A stretch of 64,000 nucleotides of DNA from Alloprevotella sp. (GTDB lineage: Bacteria > Bacteroidota > Bacteroidia > Bacteroidales > Bacteroidaceae): contig JAFVDF010000016.1 of NCBI GenBank assembly GCA_017478625.1, forward strand, positions 62,001 through 126,000, read 5' to 3'. This document shows positions 9,096 to 17,600 of this stretch, in pieces (within the stretch, counting starts at the first letter, position 1; each line of letters starts with the position of its first letter). Position numbers and translations under genes: made by a program. Under the pieces are notes generated by a model. That model ran no database searches and was not told the DNA's origin. It saw nothing but the letters and a program-made list of their open reading frames with translations.

Positions 9096-9221
9096 AAATC
9101 GGATTATGGCGCAGGAAAATTCCATAATGCGATGAGCGGATTGCATAATCGGATTTTTAGATTGCATACTGCGTTTTTTCTGCGCCATTATGCCACCGGC
9201 CGACTGCATTATGCCCTGTGT
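9096..9221. repeat. Array 1: six 21-bp phased repeats
   Basis: The core CAT(T/A)ATG-like motif recurs with its first base at 9102, 9123, 9144, 9165, 9186 and 9207, exactly 21 bp apart. Flanks often read ATTG before and CGGA or GCG after the core. Only the core and the spacing are kept; units differ at many other positions. The array lies between the terminator hairpin and a GTTAA/TTAAC dyad. Confidence 0.85.
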
Positions 9222-9222
9222 C

Positions 9223-9238
9223 GTTAAGATAATTTAAC
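9223..9238. promoter_or_regulatory. GTTAA/TTAAC dyad closing element 1
   Basis: GTTAAGATAATTTAAC begins 9 bp after the last array core. The reverse complement stands 9 bp from the first core of array 3 at 49292-49307, so both sequence and distance are kept. Its function is unknown. Confidence 0.55.
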
Positions 9239-9554
9239 AAATCGTTCCGATGTCAATTCTTTTCGCGGTCTCGGACCTGTATGCAGTTTCTTTAAGGTTG
9301 TCGTGCCGCTTCGCGTACTTTTTGACGGGAAAAGCCCTTTTCGTTTCTCCTACCCATAGTTTCTCCTCCCATTGACCGTACCTGCTCCTCAGAAAAAGGC
9401 GGGTTGAATGCGGTCCAATACTCCAAAGTACGTGGGCCCCAAACTGGTCCGCGAGGGTTGTAAGCCAGAGGGTCTGCAGCCCTTTGCGAGGCTTCTGTAG
9501 GTGCGTGGAATAGATTTATGGCTTCAGGTTGCAGACGGAACGCAAAGATTTACG

Positions 9555-9562
9555 TAAATTTG
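9555..9562 (+). promoter_or_regulatory. -7 box of the MFS-GT-SpoIID-AmpG operon
   Basis: TAAATTTG fits TAnnTTTG and sits 30 bp before ATG 9592, with a TTGC at 9529-9532, 22 bp upstream. Confidence 0.5.
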
Positions 9563-9591
9563 AAACCGAAAATTCTAAACAATCAATAATC

Positions 9592-11022
9592 ATGACAACT
9601 GAAACTATTACCAAAACACTACGCGACAACGCCGTTGCGCGCTGGACAGCCCTTGTGCTGTTGGCTGCGGCTATGTTTTTCGGCTACATCTTCGTAGATG
9701 TGCTTTCGCCGCTTAAGGATTTGCTTCAAGAACAGCGTGGCTGGGATTCGAATGCATTTGGCCATTTTGCGGGCTCAGAGACCTTTCTGAATGTTTTTGT
9801 ATTCTTCCTGATCTTTGCCGGTATCATACTGGACAAAATGGGCGTGCGATTTACGGCCATCCTGTCCGGCCTGGTAATGTTCATAGGTGGCGCTATCAAT
9901 TACTATGCAGTAAGCGAAATGTTTGCCGGTTCTGCATTGGAACAGACTATTGACGGCTGGCTGAATCTGCCGGAAACGTGGTGGAACATTACTCCGTTCT
10001 ACGTAGGGATGCCTGCCAGTGCCAAACTCTCCGCAGTGGGCTTTATGGTTTTTGGCTGCGGTGTGGAAATGGCCGGTATCACAGTGAGCCGTGGTATAGT
10101 GAAATGGTTCCGCGGTAAGGAGATGGCTCTCGCTATGGGCCTCGAAATGGCCATTGCACGTATTGGCGTGGCCGTCGTGATGGTCGGTTCGCCTCTCATC
10201 GCCAAGCTGGGTGGAAATATCTCCGTTTCACGCCCCGTCGCATTCAGTGTGTTGCTCCTGTTGATAGGACTTATCAGTTTTATCACCTATTCCTTTATGG
10301 ATAAGAAACTGGAAACGCAGGAAGGAAATACGGAAGAGAAAGACGATCCCTTTAAGATCAGCGATCTCAAATATATATTTACCTCACGGGTCTTTTGGCT
10401 CGTTGCCTTGCTCTGTGTGCTCTATTACAGCGCTATATTCCCCTTCCAGAAATATGCGGTGAATATGTTGCAATGTAACTTGGGTTACACGGCAGATCAG
10501 GCCGGTCTGGTCTTTTCCGTATTCCCGCTCGGTGCAGCAGCCATTACTCCGTTCCTAGGTAATTTCCTTGACCGCAAAGGTAAGGGGGCCACGATGCTTA
10601 TGCTGGGCGCTTTGCTGATGATAGTATGCCATCTGTCGTTTGCATTCCTTGTGCCTGCAACGCAGAGTACAGTGCTGACGCTGGCCAGTATCGTATTGCT
10701 CGGTATCAGCTTCTCGTTGGTTCCTGCAGCCCTTTGGCCCAGTGTTCCCAAGTTGGTAAAACCACAGCTCATAGGTAGCGCGTACGCCGTCATATTCTGG
10801 ATTCAGAATATCGGGCTCTACGCATTCCCCATGATTATCGGTGCCGTGCTCGTGGCAGTGAATCCGGGTCAGGAAGACCCTCTGAAACTCAACTACACCG
10901 TTCCGATGTGTATATTTGCCAGTCTGGGCGTCTTTGCCCTTATTCTGGGCCTGTTGCTTAAGGTAGAAGATCGCCGGAAGCATTATGGGCTGGAAGAACC
11001 CAATATCAAGAAAGAAAATTAA
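9592..11022 (+). CDS. MFS transporter, first of a tandem pair
   Basis: A 476-residue inner membrane carrier with about 12 hydrophobic segments and a charged central loop around KKLETQEGNTEEKDD. The A-motif-like loop between helices 2 and 3 reads LDKMGVRFTA, repeated in the C-half as LDRKGKGATM. The protein start is ATG 9592 (MTTETITKTL) rather than the upstream frame opening at 9529, because the -7 box would fall inside the longer form. The next gene is a paralogue (shared LSPL, LDKMG and final HYGLxxPNI). The substrate is not evident; the operon suggests a cell-wall-derived compound. Confidence 0.85.
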   Translation: MTTETITKTLRDNAVARWTALVLLAAAMFFGYIFVDVLSPLKDLLQEQRGWDSNAFGHFAGSETFLNVFVFFLIFAGIILDKMGVRFTAILSGLVMFIGGAINYYAVSEMFAGSALEQTIDGWLNLPETWWNITPFYVGMPASAKLSAVGFMVFGCGVEMAGITVSRGIVKWFRGKEMALAMGLEMAIARIGVAVVMVGSPLIAKLGGNISVSRPVAFSVLLLLIGLISFITYSFMDKKLETQEGNTEEKDDPFKISDLKYIFTSRVFWLVALLCVLYYSAIFPFQKYAVNMLQCNLGYTADQAGLVFSVFPLGAAAITPFLGNFLDRKGKGATMLMLGALLMIVCHLSFAFLVPATQSTVLTLASIVLLGISFSLVPAALWPSVPKLVKPQLIGSAYAVIFWIQNIGLYAFPMIIGAVLVAVNPGQEDPLKLNYTVPMCIFASLGVFALILGLLLKVEDRRKHYGLEEPNIKKEN

Positions 11023-11036
11023 GAACCACTAAGAAA

Positions 11037-11066
11037 GCAAACGCTCCCCGGTGTGGGAGTGTTTGC
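11037..11066 (+). terminator. Hairpin between the two MFS genes
   Basis: GCAAACGCTCCC pairs with GGGAGTGTTTGC over 12 bp with one G-T, loop of 6. Few T follow, and the next gene starts 18 bp later, so it is more likely an attenuator or an mRNA-stabilising stem than a full stop. Confidence 0.65.
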
Positions 11067-11083
11067 TTATTGTATCGTCTGAT

Positions 11084-12430
11084 ATGACTGCCCGAAAACT
11101 CAACGACTCCGTTCTGGCTCGCTGGAGCGTTCTGCTGATAGTGTCGTTCACTATGATGTTTGGCTACATCATAACCGACATCCTTTCCCCCTTGGAGACT
11201 ATGCTCGAAGCCCCTTATGCCGCAGGTGGATTGGGCTGGAGTAGTACCGAATACGGATTATATAGCGGGGCCTACGGATTCTTCAATGTGTTCCTGCTCA
11301 TGCTCTTTGTGAGCGGGCTCGTATTGGACAAGATGGGCGAACGCTTTACGGGGACGCTGGCTTGCCTGCTTATGGTAGTAGGCGTATTCACGAAATATTA
11401 TGCCGTAGCCTTTGTGTCGCCGGAAGCGGTGACCTCATTCGGTTTCTCCCTCTTCGGAGGCGACGGCACGGGCCTGCGTACTCAGGTGCTTATGGCGTCG
11501 GCCGGTTTCGCCCTCTTCGGCGTCGGTTGCGAGATGGTGGGAATCAGCATCAACAAGGTGATGGTAAAATGGTTTACCGGACACGAAATTGCGCTGGCCA
11601 TGGGTTTTCAGGTGGCTATGGCACGAATCGGCACCGTCGTGGCGTTGAGCCTTAGCCCTAAGATTGCCACCCACTGGTCCTTATCTGCGCCCTTATTGGT
11701 CGGACTTGTGCTCGTCTGCATCGGACTGATGATATACCTTGTCTATGGTGTGATGGACTGCAAGCTGGAGCGTCAGCTGAAAAGTACGGTTGATGAGAGC
11801 GAAAAGTTCCATGTGCGCGATATTCTTCTTACGCTGTCGAGCCGTGGCTTCTGGCTGGTAACCCTCATCTGCCTCTTTTTCTATTGTGGCATACGTCCGT
11901 TCCTCAAATTTGCCAGCAAGCTGATGGTTGTCAAATATGGCATTGATCCGGAAACAGCAGGTATTATCGTGGCGCTATTACCCTTTACCGCCATACCTCT
12001 TACTCCGACATTCGGTTACCTTATTGACCGTTTCGGTAAGGGCGCATCAGTCATGATAGCCGGTACTGCAATGCTCACATTGAGCCACTTCTGTTTTGCG
12101 CTTCCACTCCACTCGCCCGCCGTGGCCATAATCGTGATTATCATCTTGGGCGTGGCCTTTTCACTTTTGCCTAGTGCGCTCTGGCCCAGCATACCCAAAA
12201 TTGTTCCTTTGAAGCGTCTGGGAACGGCATACAGTATGGTGTTCTATATCCAGAATATTGGCTTGACACTTGTGCCTATCGGTATAGGCTATATCAACGG
12301 GCAAGACCCGAGTTTCACTACCGCCATGACAATCTTCACCGTGCTCGGCTCACTGGGCATAGTATGCAGCATCTTGTTGCTACATGCAGACAAAAAAGCG
12401 CATTATGGGCTGCAGAATCCCAATATTTAG
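11084..12430 (+). CDS. MFS transporter, second of a tandem pair
   Basis: A 448-residue paralogue of the preceding carrier with 12 predicted membrane segments. Shared stretches include FGYIITDILSPLE near the N-terminus, LDKMGERFTG in the loop after helix 2, LIDRFGKGASVM in the second half, and the closing HYGLQNPNI. I chose ATG 11084 (MTARKLNDSV): the upstream frame opening at 11051 lies inside the hairpin, and the N-terminus then aligns with the first paralogue. The 28-bp gap to the next gene indicates one operon. It may form a pair with the first carrier or differ in substrate. Confidence 0.85.
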   Translation: MTARKLNDSVLARWSVLLIVSFTMMFGYIITDILSPLETMLEAPYAAGGLGWSSTEYGLYSGAYGFFNVFLLMLFVSGLVLDKMGERFTGTLACLLMVVGVFTKYYAVAFVSPEAVTSFGFSLFGGDGTGLRTQVLMASAGFALFGVGCEMVGISINKVMVKWFTGHEIALAMGFQVAMARIGTVVALSLSPKIATHWSLSAPLLVGLVLVCIGLMIYLVYGVMDCKLERQLKSTVDESEKFHVRDILLTLSSRGFWLVTLICLFFYCGIRPFLKFASKLMVVKYGIDPETAGIIVALLPFTAIPLTPTFGYLIDRFGKGASVMIAGTAMLTLSHFCFALPLHSPAVAIIVIIILGVAFSLLPSALWPSIPKIVPLKRLGTAYSMVFYIQNIGLTLVPIGIGYINGQDPSFTTAMTIFTVLGSLGIVCSILLLHADKKAHYGLQNPNI

Positions 12431-12458
12431 ACGCTCTGACCCCCTTAAATCGTAAAAG

Positions 12459-14882
12459 ATGACCAACCAGATAGATTTTTTCCTGACAGCCAGAGAGGCG
12501 GACTCCGTTATACGTTGGGCCGACAACCCTATCGTGCGGCGCGTCTTTCTTATTACAGATGGCAGTAGTACCCTACCCAGCCATCCCAAGGTAGAGGTAA
12601 TGGTGGCGGAAGAAGTGGCTTCCAGCGAGTTTCTGCGTCGCATAGGGACCAAGGCCGTTGCTCCCTACACACTTCTGCATCTTTCGCCCCTGCAACTTAG
12701 GCTGCGCTATCGGTGTCTCGAACGTATGGTCCAAGTGGCTAAGGACGACAACGCGCTTCTCCTTTATACAGACCGTTTCGATAATGGAAAGCCACACGCC
12801 GTCATAGACTATCAGCTGGGAAGTGTGCGCAACGATTTCGACTTCGGCCCGCTGTGGCTTGTCAAGACCGTGGCTTTGCAGTGTTATATAGATGAAATAG
12901 GCTGTCGCTCGGACCTTTTGGTCGGCGCATTCTATGCGTTGCGCCTTTATCTAAGCCGACACGGAAATATCACCCACCTGCGCGAATTTCTCTACGACAG
13001 TGCCGAAACAGATCGGCGGAAGAGTGGCGAGAAACAGTTTGATTATGTCGATCCGCGTAATGAGACGGCCCAGAAGGAATATGAAGCAATCTGCACGAAC
13101 CATCTGGAAGCCATAGGGGCTTATCTGCATCCGGAACTCTACGATACGCTCCCCTCAGACGAGGCGGACACCTATCCGGTGGAGGCTTCCGTCATTATAC
13201 CGGTCTATAATCGCGCCCGAACCGTGGGAGATGCCATTCGAAGCGTGCTGGAACAGCAGACGACATTCCCCTTTAATATTCTTGTAGTCAATAACCATTC
13301 TACAGATGGGACCGGCGAGGTTATCGACTCCTTTAAGGCCGATTCGCGCGTGGTGCATCTGCAACCCGAAAGGACCGATCTGGGAATTGGGGGATGCTGG
13401 GATTTTGCTTTGCGCGACAGTCGTTGTGGACGATATGCTATTCAGCTGGATTCAGACGACCTTTATAGTAGCCCACAGACGCTTCAGACCATTGTGGAGA
13501 AATTTCGCGAAGGACCCTACGCTATGGTTATAGGAGCCTATCGTATGGTAAATTTCCAACTCGATACGCTACCGCCCGGACTCATCAGTCATGCCGAATG
13601 GACGGATACTAATGGTCGCAACAATGCTCTTCGTATCAACGGACTCGGCGCACCTCGGGCCTTCCGCACCAAAGTAATCCGTGAGTTGGGCTTTCCTAAT
13701 ACGTCCTACGGGGAAGATTATGCCGTAGGGCTGGCTCTGTCGCGCCGATATGCTATTGGGCGCATTTACGACGAACTGTATCTGTGCCGACGCTGGGATG
13801 GAAATTCTGATTCAGACCTTAGCGTGGAGCAAGTCAATAGGCACAATCTCTATAAGGACGGACTTAGGACGCAGGAAATCCGTGCGCGCCAAGCGTGGGT
13901 GCGCCAGTTTCAGCGACTCGCTAATACGACCGGCGTGGAGAACTTCTTCGAGAAACAGATAAGTCGCTGGCCAGAGGCTGCGCAACGCTTCCGCGACTTG
14001 ACGGAGCAGGTGTTGCAACGCGAAGTGAGCGTGGAGGAACTGTCTCTTAAACTTCAATTTAATCCTGCACGTATCGTCTCCACAGGTGCTACAGTGACGA
14101 AGGAAGCGGTAAGTAAGCGCCCGTGCTTCCTCTGTAAGGAAAATAGGCCCATAGAGCAGACAGTCTATGGCTGTCTCGGACATATCGAACTGCTGGTCAA
14201 TCCGTTCCCCATATTACCCCGTCACCTGACGCTGGTGCATCATACGCATAAACCACAGCGCTTTGCTGCGTTGTGGCAGGCTATGCTTCGTTTGGCATAC
14301 GATAATACATCGTTGCTGGTCTTCTATAACGGTGCCCGATGCGGGGCTTCTGCGCCCGATCACGCCCATTTCCAGGCGGTAAAAAAGGGACATACTCCGT
14401 TAGAGAAATATGTAAATCAGCAAGAGGACAGCAGGACGAGGCTGAAGATGTATGACGGCGACACACAGGTCAGTCTGCTACGCGGATATGTCTGTCCGGC
14501 ATTTCTGTTTGAGGGTAAAGATTTGACCTCACTGCATCGCGCGGTGTCAGAGGTGGTCAGTCTGCTCCCCTGTGATACAGACCGCCCCGAACCCGATATG
14601 AATGTGCTTGTGTGGAACGTGGCTCCCGACGATTCGGCTCCTGCAGACTTGCGCGTAGTAGTTCTGCCCAGAGCCAAGCACCGTCCAGACTGTTACTATG
14701 CCCAAGGGAGCGAGCAACGCCTCGTTTCGCCCGGCGCGCTTGATATGGCCGGACTGATAGTGACGCCTCGGCGAGAAGATTTCGACCGACTTACGGGCGA
14801 GGAGGTCCGAGATATTTTGAAAGAAGTGGCTATCAGCCGTGACCAGACGGCGCGCGTTGTAGAACATCTCTATAAGGATTAG
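12459..14882 (+). CDS. Fusion of GT2 glycosyltransferase and GalT/Ap4A-phosphorylase-like nucleotidyltransferase
   Basis: An 807-residue cytoplasmic protein in three parts. Residues 1-230 are alpha/beta and nucleotidyl- or glycosyltransferase-like without a clear motif. Residues about 242-450 are a GT2 domain (ASVIIPVYNRA, a LDSDD acidic motif near 330, GEDYAVGL). Residues about 550-807 resemble the GalT branch of the HIT superfamily: zinc-type C556-x2-C559, then the catalytic-type H635-A-H637-F-Q639, which in GalT carries the nucleotidyl-His intermediate. One enzyme could therefore make and use an activated sugar. It is followed after 3 bp by a SpoIID gene and an AmpG-like gene, so the sugar may come from peptidoglycan. 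The exact reaction is unknown. Confidence 0.75.
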   Translation: MTNQIDFFLTAREADSVIRWADNPIVRRVFLITDGSSTLPSHPKVEVMVAEEVASSEFLRRIGTKAVAPYTLLHLSPLQLRLRYRCLERMVQVAKDDNALLLYTDRFDNGKPHAVIDYQLGSVRNDFDFGPLWLVKTVALQCYIDEIGCRSDLLVGAFYALRLYLSRHGNITHLREFLYDSAETDRRKSGEKQFDYVDPRNETAQKEYEAICTNHLEAIGAYLHPELYDTLPSDEADTYPVEASVIIPVYNRARTVGDAIRSVLEQQTTFPFNILVVNNHSTDGTGEVIDSFKADSRVVHLQPERTDLGIGGCWDFALRDSRCGRYAIQLDSDDLYSSPQTLQTIVEKFREGPYAMVIGAYRMVNFQLDTLPPGLISHAEWTDTNGRNNALRINGLGAPRAFRTKVIRELGFPNTSYGEDYAVGLALSRRYAIGRIYDELYLCRRWDGNSDSDLSVEQVNRHNLYKDGLRTQEIRARQAWVRQFQRLANTTGVENFFEKQISRWPEAAQRFRDLTEQVLQREVSVEELSLKLQFNPARIVSTGATVTKEAVSKRPCFLCKENRPIEQTVYGCLGHIELLVNPFPILPRHLTLVHHTHKPQRFAALWQAMLRLAYDNTSLLVFYNGARCGASAPDHAHFQAVKKGHTPLEKYVNQQEDSRTRLKMYDGDTQVSLLRGYVCPAFLFEGKDLTSLHRAVSEVVSLLPCDTDRPEPDMNVLVWNVAPDDSAPADLRVVVLPRAKHRPDCYYAQGSEQRLVSPGALDMAGLIVTPRREDFDRLTGEEVRDILKEVAISRDQTARVVEHLYKD

Positions 14883-14885
14883 AAA

Positions 14886-16199
14886 ATGGAAGAGCCCAAA
14901 GTGCGCGTAGGTATTATGGCTGCCGAAGAGGTGCGGTTTGTCCTGCTGACGCCATATATCTGCGGGCAAAAGACCCTGTCTGGCACACAGACGGCACGGA
15001 TTGAGGGCGGACAAATCCTATGCGGTGAGTTCCGCGGTACGGAACTGCACTTCGAGGCCATATCGGAAGAGGCGCGTTTCAGCGTGGAAGACGTTGTCAT
15101 CGGAGTCCGGTTTCATTGGCAACGCCTGCAAAAACAAACTTTCCAAGGGGCGCTGACGCTATGCCTTATAGAAGGCAAGATTCAAATAATCAACGAAATA
15201 GGCGCAGAGGACTATCTGCGTAGCGTCATAGGAAGCGAGATGAATGCCACCGCTTCCCTTGAACTGCTGAAGGCACATGCCGTCATATCGCGTAGTTGGC
15301 TACTCTGTCGCATTATGCGTGATAATCCGTTGGAGCCCTTTCCGGTGCAGAAGGAGGACGGTGCAGAGAGTGAGGATAGGGTAGTGCGCTGGTACGGGCG
15401 TGATGAGCACCGTTTCTATGATGTTTGCGCCGACGACCACTGTCAGCGCTATCAAGGGCTCGGACATATTCACTCAGAGACCGTAGATATTGCCGTAGAA
15501 GCTACGCGAGGCGAGGTGCTGACCTATGGAGGGACTGTATGCGATGCGCGATTTTCCAAATGTTGTGGTGGAGTCAGCGAAACGTATGATACAGCGTGGG
15601 AAGATCGCCGTGTTCCCTATCTGCAGGCCATTCGTGACGACAGACCGGAGGCTTCTTTGCCCGACCTTACGCAAGAAGCGGAAGCACGCGCCTGGATAAA
15701 TGCCACGCCCAACAGTTTTTGCAACACCTCGGATAAGGGTCTGCTTCGGCAAGTGCTGAACGACTACGACAGAGAAACGGCCGACTTTTACCGCTGGGAG
15801 GTGCGACTGGAACAGAAGACGCTCCAGTCGTTGCTCTTGCGCAAGGCAGGAATAGACTTTGGCGACATACTGGCCCTTACGCCTATAGAACGAGGAAAAA
15901 GCGGGCGCATCACGCTCTTGCGTATAAGTGGCTCAAAGCGTAGCGTCTGTGTAGGCAAGGAATTGGAAATCCGCTCCTGGCTGTCGGACAGCCATCTCTA
16001 CAGTTCTGCCTTTTGGGTGGAGCCGGGCGACAATGGAAGTGGTGTTCCTCCCTATTTTATCCTTCACGGTGCAGGGTGGGGCCACGGTGTAGGACTATGC
16101 CAAATCGGTGCGGCAGCCATGGGGGCACAGGGATTTGGCTACGATGAGATACTAAGACATTACTATCGGGGTGCACGCCTCAGCAAAATCTATGAATAA
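14886..16199 (+). CDS. SpoIID/LytB domain protein without signal peptide
   Basis: A 437-residue protein with the SpoIID core: LRSVIGSEMNATASLELLKAHA with following SRSW near 120-145, a CCGG-type patch (RFSKCCGGVSETYD), and the closing GWGHGVGLCQIGAAAMG near 400. SpoIID proteins are lytic transglycosylases that cut glycan strands lacking stem peptides, normally outside the membrane. Here the N-terminus (MEEPKVRVGIMAAEEVRF) is charged and lacks a signal peptide or lipobox, suggesting cytoplasmic action on imported fragments. It is spaced 3 bp from its neighbours on both sides, which implies translational coupling. Confidence 0.88.
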   Translation: MEEPKVRVGIMAAEEVRFVLLTPYICGQKTLSGTQTARIEGGQILCGEFRGTELHFEAISEEARFSVEDVVIGVRFHWQRLQKQTFQGALTLCLIEGKIQIINEIGAEDYLRSVIGSEMNATASLELLKAHAVISRSWLLCRIMRDNPLEPFPVQKEDGAESEDRVVRWYGRDEHRFYDVCADDHCQRYQGLGHIHSETVDIAVEATRGEVLTYGGTVCDARFSKCCGGVSETYDTAWEDRRVPYLQAIRDDRPEASLPDLTQEAEARAWINATPNSFCNTSDKGLLRQVLNDYDRETADFYRWEVRLEQKTLQSLLLRKAGIDFGDILALTPIERGKSGRITLLRISGSKRSVCVGKELEIRSWLSDSHLYSSAFWVEPGDNGSGVPPYFILHGAGWGHGVGLCQIGAAAMGAQGFGYDEILRHYYRGARLSKIYE

Positions 16200-16202
16200 G
16201 CG

Positions 16203-17504
16203 ATGAAAAGATACGAACATCCATCTAATGAATCCACCACGGTACGCTCCTCACGCAATGCATGGTCGTGGGTGCCTACGCTATATTTTGCAGAGGGCAT
16301 ACCCTATGTGGTAGTGATGACTATCGCCGTGGTAATGTACAAAAGACTGGGACTGAGCAACGAGCAGATAGCCCTCTATACCTCTTGGCTCTATCTGCCG
16401 TGGGTCATCAAGCCTTTCTGGAGTCCTATAGTAGAGTTGCTGGGTTCTAAAAGGCGCTGGATTCTGATTACGCAGTTGTTGTCGGGTGTGGCAATGGGTG
16501 GCGTGGCACTCACGATAGAGGCCCCGTATTATTTGCAATTGACCTTGGCCTTTTTCTGGCTTATGGCATTCAGTTCCGCTACGCACGATATTGCGGCGGA
16601 CGGCTTTTATCTCTATGCGCTTAGCGAGCACGAGCAGAGCCAGTTTGTAGGCATACGCAGCACGTTCTATCGCATTTCCATGATAGCCGGGCAGGGCATT
16701 CTCATAGCACTGGCTGGCAATCTGGAAGCCTTTACCCGAAATCCGAGCCGGGCCTGGGGAATTACTTTCGGTCTGACCGCCACGCTCTATATCGTTACGT
16801 TTATATATCATTACTTCATTTTGCCGAGGCCTAATACTGACGGCCCGCGCGAGGTACCGCGCAGCGAGTTGTTCAACGACTTTCTGGATACTTTCATATC
16901 TTTTTTTCAGAAACCACACATCCTTTCGGCTCTTGCCTTTATGCTGTTGTTTCGTCTGCCCGAGGCGTTGCTCACAAAGATATGCCCGCTGTTTCTTCTG
17001 GACGGGGTAGATGACGGAGGGCTTGCCCTGACAACGGCTGAAGTAGGGCTGGTGCAGGGAACCATAGGAGTAATAGGCCTTACGATAGGTGGCATACTCG
17101 GCGGGCTCTATGTAGCCCAATTTGGCTTTAAGAAAAGTCTTTGGCTTATGGTGGGAGCCATCACGATTCCCGATGCAGTGTATATTATCCTTGCCTACTG
17201 GCAACCTACAAGTATTGCGCTGATCAGCACCTGTATCGGGTTGGAACAGTTTGGCTACGGATTTGGATTTACAGCCTACATGGTGTTCCTTATGTACTTT
17301 GCGCAGGGCGAGGCAAAGACTGCGCACTACGCTTTCTGTACGGGATTTATGGCTCTGAGTATGATGCTCCCGGGTATGGTGGCCGGCTACTTGCAGGAGA
17401 CTATCGGGTACCTTAACTTCTTTATTGTAGTGATGGTCTTGACCGTGCTGACCTTTATCTCCTCAGCACTTATCCGCGTGGACGATAATTACGGAAAGAA
17501 ATAG
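16203..17504 (+). CDS. AmpG-like muropeptide permease (MFS)
   Basis: A 433-residue inner membrane carrier with about 12 membrane segments. The N-terminal stretch FAEGIPYVVVMTIAVVMYKR, then LYLPWVIKPFWSPIVE and the following DIAADGFYLYAL, match the AmpG branch of MFS, whose members import anhydromuropeptides for recycling. It begins 3 bp after the SpoIID gene and ends the operon. The context with a SpoIID enzyme supports uptake of peptidoglycan fragments. I give no symbol because AmpG-like carriers in Bacteroidetes also include MurNAc permeases. Confidence 0.8.
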   Translation: MKRYEHPSNESTTVRSSRNAWSWVPTLYFAEGIPYVVVMTIAVVMYKRLGLSNEQIALYTSWLYLPWVIKPFWSPIVELLGSKRRWILITQLLSGVAMGGVALTIEAPYYLQLTLAFFWLMAFSSATHDIAADGFYLYALSEHEQSQFVGIRSTFYRISMIAGQGILIALAGNLEAFTRNPSRAWGITFGLTATLYIVTFIYHYFILPRPNTDGPREVPRSELFNDFLDTFISFFQKPHILSALAFMLLFRLPEALLTKICPLFLLDGVDDGGLALTTAEVGLVQGTIGVIGLTIGGILGGLYVAQFGFKKSLWLMVGAITIPDAVYIILAYWQPTSIALISTCIGLEQFGYGFGFTAYMVFLMYFAQGEAKTAHYAFCTGFMALSMMLPGMVAGYLQETIGYLNFFIVVMVLTVLTFISSALIRVDDNYGKK

Positions 17505-17520
17505 CCCTATGCCGTGAGCC

Positions 17521-17583
17521 AGTTCACGGTATGAAATGTACAGTTCACAGTGTGAAATTCATATTTCACACTGTGAACTTGCT
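17521..17583. repeat. Three-unit 21-bp palindromic repeat with a 17-bp stem
   Basis: Units begin at 17521, 17542 and 17563, each with a TTCAC(A/G)..TGAA half-palindrome at the same offset. Units 2 and 3 form a perfect stem: AGTTCACAGTGTGAAAT (17542-17558) with ATTTCACACTGTGAACT (17563-17579), loop of 4. It sits between the converging AmpG-like and recQ genes and could terminate both. The palindrome TTTCACACTGTGAA recurs at 57438-57451 beside another 21-bp array. Confidence 0.75.
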
Positions 17584-17600
17584 TTTTATATAAGGTTGTG

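Larger units (their letters stand above)
8809..9591. other. 783-bp gene-free region holding composite repeat element 1
   Basis: No convincing gene. Bases 8939-9238 form a composite element repeated, inverted, at 49292-49593. Bases 9240-9520 show no recognisable structure. A minus-strand frame of 170 codons (8697-9209) runs through the repeats but overlaps the receptor gene and looks non-coding. Confidence 0.7.

Noticed and set aside
8697-9209. 170-codon minus-strand gene through array 1
   Set aside because: It overlaps the 3' end of the TonB receptor, crosses the terminator hairpin, and the homologous frame in element 3 has an in-frame TAG.
9096-9221. CRISPR array
   Set aside because: The repeat core is only about 7 bp with degenerate flanks, units are 21 bp in total with no spacers, and no cas genes are near.
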